This document shows, piece after piece, positions 8,242 through 17,591 of a stretch of DNA of 64,000 nt; within the stretch, counting starts at the first letter, position 1; each line of letters starts with the position of its first letter. The notes beneath the pieces were generated by a model. The model worked only from the letters and a program-made list of their open reading frames with translations, searched no databases and was not told the DNA's origin. The DNA comes from JAPLUA01 sp964625855 (lineage in GTDB: Bacteria > Verrucomicrobiota > Verrucomicrobiia > Limisphaerales > UBA8199), in NCBI GenBank assembly GCA_964625855.1, contig CAZVFC010000031.1:39004-103003 (forward strand), written 5' to 3'. A program made the translations under genes and the position numbers.

Positions 8242-10446
8242 GTGGCGAACATGAAGCAATTTGATGCGCAGCCGAGACTCGAATTGAAAGCGGTTATCCT
8301 GGCAGGCGGAACCAAAGTAGCCCCCGGGGACCGGCCAATCGTGCTGCAGAAACTAGGGGACCGCACGATCCTGGAGTGCGTCCTGGCAAACGCGCGCCAG
8401 GTTGTCTCCGCCGGCGATCTCTACGTTGTGGTCGGCGACCGTCAAGAGGAGGTGCGCGCCCTCCTGGGGGACCAGTGCCAATATATTGTCCAGCCGAAGC
8501 CGCTGGGCACCGGGCACGCGGTGCAGCAATTGGCCTCTGTGCTCAAAGCCTATCAGGGCAACCTCTTGATCCTGTACGGCGACACACCCCTCTTCCGGCC
8601 GGCGTCTATTCGCGGTTTACTGAATCGGCACGCCTTGCGGCAAGCGCACCTGACGCTATTGACCGCGATCTCGGACCGGCCCCTGCCTTACGGGCGCATC
8701 ATTCGCGATGCCGGGGGCCGCATCATGGATGTTATCGAAGAGACGGAAGCGTCGCCCGCGGTGCGTGAAATCCATGAACTCAATGTCGGCGCCTACATCG
8801 TCTCCGCCCCGGCGATCTTTTCCGCGCTGCAACACCTGGCGCCCGCCGCAGACGGCAAGTATCAACTCACCGATTGTGTGCATCATCTCATCCGCTCAGG
8901 ACTGCGGGTCGAAAGCTACCAGATATGCGACCCGGACGAGATTCAGGGGATCAACACGAGCCAGGACCTGGAACGAGCCGAATTCATTCTGCAAAAGCGC
9001 CTCTTCCGACCGCGGCGTGAGGAAGAGCAGAACCAGGTGTCCTTCGGCACCGGGGGGTGGCGTGCGATCATCGGCGAGGGTTTCACGCTCCACAACGTTC
9101 GCCGCTTGTCACAAGCGCTGGCCAACGAGATTACGCGCCGGGGCCAGGAAAAGCGTGGGGTCTTGATCGGCTACGACCGCCGCTTTCTCTCGAACCGGGC
9201 GGGCGAGGCGGCGGCGGAGGTGTTTGCGGGGAACAACATCCTGGTGACGCTCCTGAGTGAAGACGCGCCGACGCCGCTCATCACCTACGCGACTGCGGCC
9301 CAGAACGCCGCCTATGGTCTGGCGTTCACCGCCAGCCACAATCCGCCCGAATGGAACGGCCTCAAAGTCTTCCACGGCGACGGTTCGCTGCTACTGGACG
9401 ACGAGACGCAGACGATCCAAGCCGAAACGAACCAAATCGCGTTCGAGGAAGTGATCAAGATTGACCTGGATATTGCGTTGGAGAGCGGAAGTGTTCGACG
9501 GACGGATTTCACGAACGAATACGTGGACGCGGTGGAGGCCTTGATTGATCTCGACGCCATCCGCCAGGCCGGACTCAAGGTCATCGTTGACCCGATGTAC
9601 GGGGTAGGGCAGCTTACCCTTGGTACGATTCTCACTGAGGCGCGTTGCCGGGTGACATTCATTCACGAGCGCCACAATCCCTTGTTCGGCGGGCGGTCGC
9701 CGGCCCCCAACCTGGATGCGCTCCGCTTGCTGGCGACGCATGTCGTGGAAGATCACTACGATCTGGGCTTGGCCACCGATGGTGACGCTGACCGGATCGC
9801 AATCGTGGACGAGCGTGGCGAGTACATTACCATCAACGATATCTTGCTCCTGGTGTACTGGTATCTGCACGAGGTCCGCGGTGAACCGGGCGGCGTAGTG
9901 CGCAACCTGGCGACGACCCACCTTCTGGACCGGCTGGCCGCGCATTTCAAGGAACCGTGCATTGAGGTGCCGGTTGGCTTCAAACACATCGCCAGCGCGA
10001 TGGTCGCGCACAAGGCGTTGCTGGGGGGCGAATCCAGCGGCGGGCTGACGATTCGCGGACATATTCTGGGCAAAGACGGCATCTTTGCCTCGGCGCTGGT
10101 GGTCGAAATGCTGGCACGCACGAACGAGAAGATTTCGCAGTTGCGGCAGCGAGTCTATGACATTACCGGGCGCCTTTACAGCCTGGAGGAGAATATTCCC
10201 TCGACCCCGGAGATGCGCGTCGCTGTTCCACGGCACCTTTCCCAAACTCCGTTGGAAAACATCGGCCCTTACGCGGTCGTCAAGGTTTCCCACGCCGATG
10301 GAACGAAGTTCTATCTGGGTGAAGATAACTGGGCACTGGTGCGCTTTTCGGGAACGGAGCCGATCCTGCGGCTGTTCGTGGAAGCGGATTCTCGCGAGAA
10401 AGCGAGCGCGTTAATCCAGCACCTCCGGGAATTTGTGACCCAGTGA
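8242..10446 (+). CDS. Fusion of GlmU-like nucleotidyltransferase and phosphohexomutase
   Basis: GTG at 8242 or ATG at 8251 can start; the product is 734 residues. Residues 13-250 match the pyrophosphorylase half of GlmU (VILAGG, PLGTGHA, LYGDTPL, YGRIIRD, ELNVGAY, IQGINT). However, the nucleotide loop GxGTRM and the following PKVL lysine are replaced by GGTKVAPGDRPIVL. Residues 260-734 are a complete alpha-D-phosphohexomutase: FGTGGWRAIIGEGFT, phosphoserine loop TASHNP, metal loop DGDADR, sugar loop GGESSGG and phosphate loop RFSGTEP. The fusion joins two successive steps of nucleotide-sugar synthesis (hexose-6-P to hexose-1-P to NDP-hexose). The nucleotidyltransferase half may be altered or regulatory. 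It overlaps the next gene by 4 nt. Confidence 0.85.
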   Translation: MANMKQFDAQPRLELKAVILAGGTKVAPGDRPIVLQKLGDRTILECVLANARQVVSAGDLYVVVGDRQEEVRALLGDQCQYIVQPKPLGTGHAVQQLASVLKAYQGNLLILYGDTPLFRPASIRGLLNRHALRQAHLTLLTAISDRPLPYGRIIRDAGGRIMDVIEETEASPAVREIHELNVGAYIVSAPAIFSALQHLAPAADGKYQLTDCVHHLIRSGLRVESYQICDPDEIQGINTSQDLERAEFILQKRLFRPRREEEQNQVSFGTGGWRAIIGEGFTLHNVRRLSQALANEITRRGQEKRGVLIGYDRRFLSNRAGEAAAEVFAGNNILVTLLSEDAPTPLITYATAAQNAAYGLAFTASHNPPEWNGLKVFHGDGSLLLDDETQTIQAETNQIAFEEVIKIDLDIALESGSVRRTDFTNEYVDAVEALIDLDAIRQAGLKVIVDPMYGVGQLTLGTILTEARCRVTFIHERHNPLFGGRSPAPNLDALRLLATHVVEDHYDLGLATDGDADRIAIVDERGEYITINDILLLVYWYLHEVRGEPGGVVRNLATTHLLDRLAAHFKEPCIEVPVGFKHIASAMVAHKALLGGESSGGLTIRGHILGKDGIFASALVVEMLARTNEKISQLRQRVYDITGRLYSLEENIPSTPEMRVAVPRHLSQTPLENIGPYAVVKVSHADGTKFYLGEDNWALVRFSGTEPILRLFVEADSREKASALIQHLREFVTQ

Positions 10447-12497
10447 ACGAACCGGGCGCAGTGCCTCGTGTGGGCGGGGGGGGCGCCACGCCGGATCAGG
10501 AACGAATGAACCGCGCTATGGATTCGGGCGACGGCGGTCAGCCGGCAGCGGAGCAGCGGGACGGTCGGTGGCGATTTGGCCTGGACGGCGCGCTCCTGTT
10601 CCTGTTGGCGTTTGCAGTGTATTGGCCAGCCTTGCGCGGGCAATTCGTGTGGGACGATGTGATGCTGGTGCATCAGAATCCGCTGGTGACGGGCAAGCTC
10701 GGGCTGGAAACCATTTGGTTCCGGACGGATTTTCCACTAGCCAACATCGCGTTCTGGGCGCAGTGGCGGTTGTGGGGCGACCATCCTTTCGGCTACCACG
10801 CCGTGAACGTGCTGCTGCACGTGAGCAGCGCGTTGTTGTTGTGGCGCGTGTTATGGCGACTGCGTATTCCCGGCGGGTGGCTGGCGGCGGTCATTTTTAC
10901 CGTCCATCCGGTGTGTGTGGCTTCGGTGGGCTGGGTGTCTGAGTTGAAGAACACGCTTTCGCTGCCCTTCTACCTGCTCAGCATGCTTTGGTTTCTGAGG
11001 TCTGATGCCTGGCGGGATCAGAGCCGTCGGACAAGGGCTGCTGGTTGGTACTTGCTCTCTTTAGCGGCCTTTCTAGTGGCGCTGTTCAGCAAGACCTCCA
11101 CGGTAATGTTGCCGGTGGTTCTGCTCGGCTGCGCGTGGTGGCAGCACGGGCGCATCACGCTCCGGGATTTGGCGCGGACCGGCCCGTTCTTCGCGCTGGC
11201 GCTGGCCTTTGGACTGATGTCGGTCTGGTTTCAGGTGCATGGGGCCATGGCCGGAGCGACGGTTCAAACCGAGAACTTCTGGGGACGACTGGCGGGGGCC
11301 GGGATGGCGCTTTGGTTCTATCTGTGGAAGGCCCTAGTGCCGTTGCATCTGAGCATGATCTACCCCCGCTGGACGATTCATCCCGCGGCGCCGTTGGCAT
11401 ATCTCCCGCTCTTGCTGTGGGGCGGTTTATTGGGGGTGTGTTGGGGGTTTCGCAGTGGGTGGGGACGCCATGCGCTATTTGGGCTTGGGTGTTTCACTGT
11501 GACACTGTTGCCCGTATTGGGCTTCCTGGACATGTACTTCCTGGCCTTATCGCGGGTGTCGGACCATTTTGCGTACCTGCCGCTGACCGCCATCACGGCG
11601 ATGGTTGCCGCGGGGCTAAGCATTTTGGCGAAGCCCGGACTTGGCAGATTCCTTGGCGGGGCGCTGGTCTTTGGCCTGTGCTTACTCAGCGCGCAGCGTG
11701 CCCACGTATTCGGAACTGAGGAAGCGCTCTGGCGGGATACGCTGGCCAGGAACCCTACCGCCTGGTGCGCCCATGCCAACCTGGGCTGGATTCTGGCCGA
11801 CCAGCGCAAGTACGAGGAGGCCATTACGCATTTGGCGGCCTCCCTCAAGTTTCACCCGAACAACGCCCAGGCGCACGGCAATCTCGGCCGCGTGCTGTCG
11901 CTGCAGGGCAAGTTTGCCGAGGCCCAGGGCCATTTTCTGAGGGCGCTCGAGCTCAAGCCCAACGAGAAGAGTATTCGTTGGTCCTACGCTTCTGCTTTGG
12001 CCGAGGCAGGGAAGAAGGGAGCCGCGGCCAAGGAGTTGCGCGAGGTGATCCGGTTGCATCCGGATGTCGAGGCACGCCTGCAATTGGCAACATTGCTCTT
12101 TGAAACAGGGCAATTCCGCGAGGCAGTCGCTGAATACCGCCACGTCCTTGCCATGCAGCCGGACAATCCCGAAGGGCTCAGCAACTATGCCTGGATCCTG
12201 GCGACCTGTTCCGATCCCGCCGTGCGGGACGGACGGGAAGCCGTCCAGCTCGGCGAACGCGCCTGCCGCCTGACGGGTTTCAAACAGGCCCAGATGGTCG
12301 GAGTGCTGGCGGCAGCCTACGCCGAAACGGGCCGTTTCACTGACGCGGTAACGACTGCACAAAAGGCAATTGAATTGGCGAGAGCGGCTGGCGACACCAG
12401 GTCGGAAGCGATGAATCGCCGACTACAGGCGCTTTACCGTGCCGGGCGACCTTACCATGAACCACCCACCTCGGCTGCTGACCCCGGCAGCGAATAG
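10443..12497 (+). CDS. Multispanning membrane protein with C-terminal TPR repeats (TMTC-like)
   Basis: A GTG start overlaps the previous stop, so the two genes are translationally coupled; ATGs at 10506 or 10518 are alternatives. The product is up to 684 residues. Residues about 35-420 contain roughly ten hydrophobic helices with the pattern of membrane glycosyltransferase-like proteins (FVWDDVMLVHQNPLV, HAVNVLLHVSSALLLW, HPVCVASVGWVSELKN). Residues about 430-660 are tetratricopeptide repeats (AHANLGWILADQRKYEEAI, AHGNLGRVLSLQGKFAEA). Proteins of this build are thought to transfer sugars from lipid carriers to proteins or envelope polymers. Coupling to a nucleotide-sugar fusion enzyme fits a glycosylation role. 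Confidence 0.8.
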   Translation: MNEPGAVPRVGGGGATPDQERMNRAMDSGDGGQPAAEQRDGRWRFGLDGALLFLLAFAVYWPALRGQFVWDDVMLVHQNPLVTGKLGLETIWFRTDFPLANIAFWAQWRLWGDHPFGYHAVNVLLHVSSALLLWRVLWRLRIPGGWLAAVIFTVHPVCVASVGWVSELKNTLSLPFYLLSMLWFLRSDAWRDQSRRTRAAGWYLLSLAAFLVALFSKTSTVMLPVVLLGCAWWQHGRITLRDLARTGPFFALALAFGLMSVWFQVHGAMAGATVQTENFWGRLAGAGMALWFYLWKALVPLHLSMIYPRWTIHPAAPLAYLPLLLWGGLLGVCWGFRSGWGRHALFGLGCFTVTLLPVLGFLDMYFLALSRVSDHFAYLPLTAITAMVAAGLSILAKPGLGRFLGGALVFGLCLLSAQRAHVFGTEEALWRDTLARNPTAWCAHANLGWILADQRKYEEAITHLAASLKFHPNNAQAHGNLGRVLSLQGKFAEAQGHFLRALELKPNEKSIRWSYASALAEAGKKGAAAKELREVIRLHPDVEARLQLATLLFETGQFREAVAEYRHVLAMQPDNPEGLSNYAWILATCSDPAVRDGREAVQLGERACRLTGFKQAQMVGVLAAAYAETGRFTDAVTTAQKAIELARAAGDTRSEAMNRRLQALYRAGRPYHEPPTSAADPGSE

Positions 12498-12536
12498 CAT
12501 CTCTTGAGTTGACACCAGCCCAGAGTTATCAGGAAT

Positions 12537-13940
12537 ATGCCACCCATGAACGAAACATCTAATTCCCTTACAACACGTCGCGAATTTATCAAGACCACCA
12601 GCCGCCTCGCCGCCGCCTCGGCCCTGGCCGGAGTAGCTATTCCCCATGTCCATGCCGCTGCCGGCGACCTGATTCAGGTAGCGCTGGTTGGATGTGGCGG
12701 GCGGGGTTCGGGCGCCGCAAGCCAGGCCCTCGCCACTACAGGTGGTCCCATCAAGCTGGTGGCTATGGCGGATGTGTTTGAACAGAAGCTCAACGGCAGT
12801 TTCGACGGCATCAAGAGGGAGCGCGGCGACAAGGTGGATGTGCCGCAGGACCGCAAGTTCGTCGGTTTCGACGGCTACAGGAAGGCGATGGATTGTCTCA
12901 AGCCGGGGGATGTGGTGATCCTGACTACCCCGCCGGCGTTCCGGTGGTTCCAGTTCGCGTACGCTATTTCCAAAGGGCTGAATGTGTTCATGGAGAAGCC
13001 GGTGACGGTTGATGGCCCGACCAGCCGCAAGATGCTGAAGCTGGCCGAGGACGCGACGGCCAAGAATCTGAAGGTCGGGGTCGGCCTCATGTCCCGCCAT
13101 TGCCGGGGGTTGCAGGAGCTACACAAGCGCATCCAGGACGGCGAGATCGGCGATATAATCCTGATGCGCGGCTACCGCATGCACGGACCGGTGGGGCATG
13201 CCTTCCAGACCAAGTGGCCAGGGGAGCCCAGCGAACTGCTCTGGCAGGTCCGGCACTTCCACGCATTTCTCTGGGCCAGCGGCGGATGCTTCAGCGACTT
13301 CTACATCCACCACATTGACCATCTGAGCTGGATGAAAAACGCATGGCCGGTCAAAGCCCAGGCGGTCGGCGGACGGCACTACAAACAGAACCCCGATGGG
13401 GTGCCCTATGTGGATCAGAACTTCGATTCGTATTCCGTGGAATACACCTTTGCCGACGGCGCCAAGTTCTACATGGATGGACGGTGCATGAACGGCTGCA
13501 ACGACATCTATTCGAGCTACGTTCATGGCAGCAAGGGCATGGCCATCGCCGCCAAGTCCGGCGACTTCCAAGGTCCTGCCAGCACCTTCAAAGGACAGAA
13601 CATGCAGCGCCCCAACATGCTTTGGACTTCGAAAACCGCCGACGGCCAGCGGGATGATCCCTATCAAAACGAATGGGATGACCTGATGGACGCCATCCGT
13701 AATGACAAGCCGTACAACGAGGCCAAATATGGCATCGAAGCCAGCCTGGTCTCCAGCATGGGCCGTATGGCCGCTCACACCGGCCAGGAGATCACCTTCG
13801 AGGACATGCTCAACTGCGAGCATGAGTTCGCGCCCGACGTGGACAAGCTCACGATGGGCTCGCCTGCTCCGCTCAAGGCTGGCGCGGATGGTAAATATCC
13901 CGCGCCGATGCCGGGCATCACCAAGAAGCGGGAATACTAA
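12537..13940 (+). CDS. Gfo/Idh/MocA family oxidoreductase, Tat-exported
   Basis: ATG at 12537 or 12546; about 465 residues. The N-terminus carries a twin-arginine signal (TTRREFIKTTSRLAAASA, then an alanine-rich hydrophobic stretch to HVHAAA). The dinucleotide fold follows (IQVALVGCGGRGSGA), then the family block NVFMEKPVTVDGPTSR, whose EKP lysine is the usual catalytic or cofactor-contacting residue, and a C-terminal substrate domain. Members oxidise or isomerise sugars and polyols using tightly bound NAD(P). Periplasmic versions are abundant in Verrucomicrobiota and Planctomycetota. The substrate is unknown. It is convergent with a peroxiredoxin gene. Confidence 0.9.
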   Translation: MPPMNETSNSLTTRREFIKTTSRLAAASALAGVAIPHVHAAAGDLIQVALVGCGGRGSGAASQALATTGGPIKLVAMADVFEQKLNGSFDGIKRERGDKVDVPQDRKFVGFDGYRKAMDCLKPGDVVILTTPPAFRWFQFAYAISKGLNVFMEKPVTVDGPTSRKMLKLAEDATAKNLKVGVGLMSRHCRGLQELHKRIQDGEIGDIILMRGYRMHGPVGHAFQTKWPGEPSELLWQVRHFHAFLWASGGCFSDFYIHHIDHLSWMKNAWPVKAQAVGGRHYKQNPDGVPYVDQNFDSYSVEYTFADGAKFYMDGRCMNGCNDIYSSYVHGSKGMAIAAKSGDFQGPASTFKGQNMQRPNMLWTSKTADGQRDDPYQNEWDDLMDAIRNDKPYNEAKYGIEASLVSSMGRMAAHTGQEITFEDMLNCEHEFAPDVDKLTMGSPAPLKAGADGKYPAPMPGITKKREY

Positions 13941-13947
13941 CGGGCGG

Positions 13948-14427
13948 TTACTTCAGCTTCGCCAGGGTCTCTTTGACCTTGGCGAAGTTCGGCAGGTCCT
14001 TCGGCGTGGGGGTCTGTTCGCTATATTGCACGACGCCAGTCTTGTCTATGACGAAGGCGGCGCGGGCGGCAGTGTCTCCGACCCCGGCCAGCATCGGGAA
14101 CACCACATCGTACTTCTTGATCACTTCCTTGTTCAGGTCGCTGGCCAGCGTGATGCCGATCTTCTCCTTCTGCGCCCAGGCTTCCTGGGCGAAGGGGGTG
14201 TCCACACTGATGCCGATGACTTCCGCATTGAGGCCCGTGTAGCTGTTCAGGCCGGCGGTGATATCGCACAGCTCCGTGGTGCAAACGCCAGTGAAGGCCG
14301 CCGGGAAAAAGAGGAGGACGGTGTTCTTTTTGCCGAAGCTGTTGCTCAGTCTGACATCCACCAGCCCGGAGGGCTGTTTGGATTTCAACGTAAAATCGGG
14401 TGCTTTAGACCCTGCAGGTATTGCCAT
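13948..14427 (-). CDS. Peroxiredoxin (AhpC/TSA, redoxin fold)
   Basis: The 159-residue protein matches thiol peroxidases of the AhpE/BCP type. The active-site block FFPAAFTGVCTTELC contains the peroxidatic cysteine (first Cys, with the conserved upstream Thr) and a second Cys five residues later. The conserved Arg lies in DTAARAAFVIDKTGVV. These enzymes reduce hydrogen or organic peroxides in the cytoplasm and are recycled by thioredoxin-like donors. No signal peptide is seen. It is transcribed alone; its upstream region (14428-14579) shows no recognised operator. Confidence 0.92.
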   Translation of the reverse strand: MAIPAGSKAPDFTLKSKQPSGLVDVRLSNSFGKKNTVLLFFPAAFTGVCTTELCDITAGLNSYTGLNAEVIGISVDTPFAQEAWAQKEKIGITLASDLNKEVIKKYDVVFPMLAGVGDTAARAAFVIDKTGVVQYSEQTPTPKDLPNFAKVKETLAKLK

Positions 14428-14579
14428 AGTGTTTCGCTTATATTGGTTAACTGGTTAATTCTATTAACAGGTAAGACGGATTGCGCAGCCTGTCAAATGA
14501 CAACAACCGCGACTTGCGCCGACGGCTAGACCGGTGAAGCACTGGGGCGGAGGCCGCCCAAAGTTCCGTCAGTTATCAG

Positions 14580-15164
14580 TTATCTGATGCGTGGTTTGGG
14601 ACTGGACGACGGATGCGCGCTCAACTGGCGGCTTCCATCCCACACGTATAGCAATCCTGAAATACCAGTGCAGATGGCTGTGGCGAGGGTTAGCACTCGG
14701 AGCCACTCATCCGGCCATTTCATCATAATCCAAAGCACCACGACCATTTGCAGAACGGTGGCGACTTTGCCAACGATCCGCGGCCGCACCTTGACTTCAC
14801 CCACCATCAACTGGATCACCAGCATGCCTGTCAGGATTAGAATATCCCGCCCGATTATCGTGCCCGTCAGCCATAGCGGAACGTTCGCAAGATAGGGAGA
14901 ATGGTCGAAGCTCAACACCACTATGCCGGAAACCAGCAACAGCTTGTCAGCCAGAGGATCAAGAAGCGCGCCCAGTTCACTGCGCTGATTGAAGCGGCGC
15001 GCGACGTAGCCATCCACCCCGTCGCAGATGGCAGCAACGGCGAACGACAAGACCGCGATCACCCGATGCATCTCCACACCCTCTTTGGTGTAGTAAAGAG
15101 TCTCGACCACAAAGAAAGGAATCAGAAGGATCCGCAGGATGGTGATCTTGTTAGCCGTTGTCAT
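14580..15164 (-). CDS. pgsA: CDP-diacylglycerol-glycerol-3-phosphate 3-phosphatidyltransferase
   Basis: The 194-residue integral membrane protein makes phosphatidylglycerol phosphate from CDP-diacylglycerol and glycerol-3-phosphate, the committed step to phosphatidylglycerol. The CDP-alcohol phosphotransferase signature is complete: D48, D51-G52, A55-R56, G65, D69 and D73 in CDGVDGYVARRF...LGALLDPLAD. Four or five hydrophobic helices are evident. It follows lepB on the same strand with a 127-bp gap. The substrate assignment rests on family size and resemblance; other members use inositol phosphate or serine. Confidence 0.88.
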   Translation of the reverse strand: MTTANKITILRILLIPFFVVETLYYTKEGVEMHRVIAVLSFAVAAICDGVDGYVARRFNQRSELGALLDPLADKLLLVSGIVVLSFDHSPYLANVPLWLTGTIIGRDILILTGMLVIQLMVGEVKVRPRIVGKVATVLQMVVVLWIMMKWPDEWLRVLTLATAICTGISGLLYVWDGSRQLSAHPSSSPKPRIR

Positions 15165-15291
15165 GTCCGAGCGTCAACTCATTGTGGCCGCCGCCGGTTA
15201 TCCGTCAATCCCGGAGCGCAATCCCGGTGTTCCGGCCCCCCGAGGTTGCTGTTCAACGGCGTTAAAGCTCCCTCCTCAGGAGGTTGGGTCA

Positions 15292-15873
15292 TCAACGAAT
15301 GACGGGGCCCAGGATATTGCGACGCGGGACGGGACCGTAAGTGCGGCTGTCAACCGAGTTCAACCGGTTGTCGCCCAGCAGGAAATACTGGTTCTTGCCG
15401 CACAGGATTAACTGGTCGCTGTATTTCGAGTCGGTGAAGGTCGGTGTATGGGGTGCCAGGTAGGGTTCGATCAACTTGCAACCGTTCAGGTAAACGCTCC
15501 CGTTTTTCAAATAGACCGAGTCTCCCGGGGTGGCAATGACGCGTTTGACCGAGAAACCGTTGTCGCTGGGGTCGCGAATCACCACGATGTCGCTGCGCGC
15601 GGGGGCCCGGAGACGGTAGACCCAGCGATTCAGAAGGTAGCGCTGCGAGTCAAAGAGGGTAGGCACCATGCTCCGGCCTACTACTGTGACCGACTGCAGG
15701 AGAAAATGGCTGATGGCGAGATAGCTCACCACCGCAAGCATGGCCGCTGACAGAAGCTGGAGCACTTGCCGGGAAAACCGAACCTTGCTGCTTCGGCCCT
15801 CCCGCCCGCAGGCGAGCATTTCCGCGGTGGCAGCAGTCGAATCGTGGTTGACAACTCGCGGCACTGTAGTCAT
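15292..15873 (-). CDS. lepB: Signal peptidase I
   Basis: The 193-residue protein has one membrane helix (about residues 36-60) followed by the S26 peptidase domain. The catalytic serine is Ser68 in GRSMVPTL and the general-base lysine is Lys110 in VKRVIATPGD; the box-E-like GDNRLNSVDSRTYG is also present. It removes signal peptides from exported proteins on the outer face of the membrane, relevant to the many secreted proteins here. It is compact compared with E. coli LepB and similar in size to Gram-positive SipS. It lies upstream of pgsA on the same strand. Confidence 0.93.
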   Translation of the reverse strand: MTTVPRVVNHDSTAATAEMLACGREGRSSKVRFSRQVLQLLSAAMLAVVSYLAISHFLLQSVTVVGRSMVPTLFDSQRYLLNRWVYRLRAPARSDIVVIRDPSDNGFSVKRVIATPGDSVYLKNGSVYLNGCKLIEPYLAPHTPTFTDSKYSDQLILCGKNQYFLLGDNRLNSVDSRTYGPVPRRNILGPVIR

Positions 15874-16015
15874 TAAACTACCCGCATGTTAACGTATCAG
15901 CCTGATCCCACAAGTTACGGAAAATACGCAATTGCCCAGCCGGGGAAGTACGGGTACAAGGGATCGGCCGGCGCATCGTTCGGGGTGTCAGCCTCTGCGG
16001 CAGTCGCTTGTCACG

Positions 16016-16423
16016 TTACTCCATGCTCGCACTGGAGCTCGCCCGCGGCGACGTGACCTTGGCAATGGCTTCTCGCAGGTTTTCAAGCAGAAATGGCTTG
16101 CTGATCACGCAGTCAACACCCGACAAACGTTTGCCCGCTGCCTCCAACATTTCGGCGTAGGCCGTAATCATCACCACCGGCTGGTTGGGGTCACGAGTCT
16201 TGATGGCCGCCGCCAGCTCGTCGCCTTTCATATTTGGCATCTCAAGATCAGTGATGACCAGGTCAAACTTGCGGTTGACGAACAATGCCAGCGCCTCCCG
16301 CCCGTCCGCAGCGGTCTCAACCACGTGACCTTCAAAGCTCAGCATCATCTTCAAGGCGTCGCAGACCAGCGGTTCGTCATCTACCACCAGGATGCGTCTT
16401 TGTGGGAAAGCGTGTAAAGTCAT
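16016..16423 (-). CDS. Single-domain response regulator
   Basis: I place the start at the ATG at 16423 because the receiver domain begins immediately after it; longer versions extend into non-protein-like sequence. The 135-residue product is a CheY-like receiver with acidic pocket D15-D16 (ILVVDDEP), phosphoacceptor D59 (LVITDLEMPN) and the conserved lysine in ISKPF. There is no output domain, so it acts through protein contacts or a phosphorelay. The adjacent gene (16751-17422) is a NarL-type regulator on the same strand. No histidine kinase is nearby. The 327 bp between them shows no gene. Confidence 0.88.
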   Translation of the reverse strand: MTLHAFPQRRILVVDDEPLVCDALKMMLSFEGHVVETAADGREALALFVNRKFDLVITDLEMPNMKGDELAAAIKTRDPNQPVVMITAYAEMLEAAGKRLSGVDCVISKPFLLENLREAIAKVTSPRASSSASME

Positions 16424-16750
16424 TGGGGCAATATTTGTGTGGATTCTAGTTCCTCTCGGCACAATTGCCAGTTCGTACTGCGACTTCCTGCGGTGGCAAG
16501 CGTCCCGGCAAAGAGCACGCTCTACTCGCGAGAACGCGCGGAAGCGGCTATTCGTTAGACCACGAACCTGCCGCAAGACCGAACGGAACCGGCGCAATCG
16601 TAGGAAAACGAAAACCACAGTCACGGACCTTCCCGGCCCTGCGAAACCAGGCGCCTTCCACGACCGGCTCCACATGCCGGTATGCGGGTTGATGATTCAG
16701 CGGCCGCCTTCCTCTGGGCCGGCCTGCTGGGTTTCGCACCGAAGCCTTGG
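16424..16750. other. Intergenic stretch without a recognised gene
   Basis: These 327 bases separate two response-regulator genes transcribed leftward. The possible reading frames are short and show no domain. The stretch should contain the promoter of the single-domain regulator, but no clear operator or terminator was found. Confidence 0.4.
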
Positions 16751-17422
16751 TTAGGGCGTGACCGGCGCGCCGCGCTCGACCCAGCCTTTGGCAATCGCGT
16801 ACCGCGTCAGGCCGGCAATGTCGTGGATGTTCAACTTGTTCATCACTTGCTGACGGTGCTTCTCGACGGTCTTAATACTGATGGACAGCTCGGCGGCGAC
16901 CTGTTTGTTGGCAAAGCCCTCGGCGATGAGCTGCAACACCTCGGACTCGCGTGAGGTCAACACGCCGGTTCGCATAGAGGGTTGCGCGTCGCCGCGGCCG
17001 TCGGGTGGTTGCTGCCGCAGACGTCTGGTGATGGTCGGGCTGCAGAACGAACCGCCCCGGGTTACCTCCCGGATCGCTTTCAACAGGTCTTCGGCGGCCG
17101 TGTGTTTGATGAGAAAGCCGCTGGCGCCGGCCTGCATCAATTGCGTCACATAATCACCGTCCCCATACGAAGTAAGCCCCAGCACCTTGGCCGAAGGCAA
17201 ATGCTTTGTGATTTGTCGCGTCGCCTCTATCCCGTTCAGGACCGGCATGGCGACATCCATCACCACCACGTCGGGCCGGGTCTTCTTGGCCAATCCCACG
17301 GCCCGTCGCCCGTTCTCCGCCTCGCCCACCACCCTTATGTCGCCTTCGCTTTCGAGCAGGGCACGCAGCCCTTGGCGGACCACAGTGTGATCGTCCACTA
17401 ACAAAACCGCAATTCTCTTCAT
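16751..17422 (-). CDS. NarL/FixJ family two-component response regulator
   Basis: The start at 17422 (MKRIAVLLVDDHTVV) is the one abutting the receiver domain. The 223-residue product has a receiver with D10-D11 and phosphoacceptor D56 (DVVVMDVAMP). After a linker it has a LuxR-type helix-turn-helix near residues 150-215 (LTSRESEVLQLIAEG, SIKTVEKHRQQVMNKL). It would bind DNA as a phosphorylation-dependent dimer. No cognate kinase is encoded in the window, so its signal is unknown. Confidence 0.93.
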   Translation of the reverse strand: MKRIAVLLVDDHTVVRQGLRALLESEGDIRVVGEAENGRRAVGLAKKTRPDVVVMDVAMPVLNGIEATRQITKHLPSAKVLGLTSYGDGDYVTQLMQAGASGFLIKHTAAEDLLKAIREVTRGGSFCSPTITRRLRQQPPDGRGDAQPSMRTGVLTSRESEVLQLIAEGFANKQVAAELSISIKTVEKHRQQVMNKLNIHDIAGLTRYAIAKGWVERGAPVTP

Positions 17423-17591
17423 AGCCAAGCTTCCATCGCTCGCCAACTTGTGGGTAACAGACAATGGATTCTGATTACAATCGAGCATACGGTCCGTATT
17501 TCAAGCTAAAACTGCCGCCGCCGGGATCGCGCCCCCGGGTTCGGCCGAGGAATAACATTGCCCCTGCCTCGGCCTGTCCTTACAGTAGGTT

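Noticed and set aside
15165..15291. A small gene between lepB and pgsA
   Set aside because: No domain or convincing start; the frame overlaps both neighbours in antisense.
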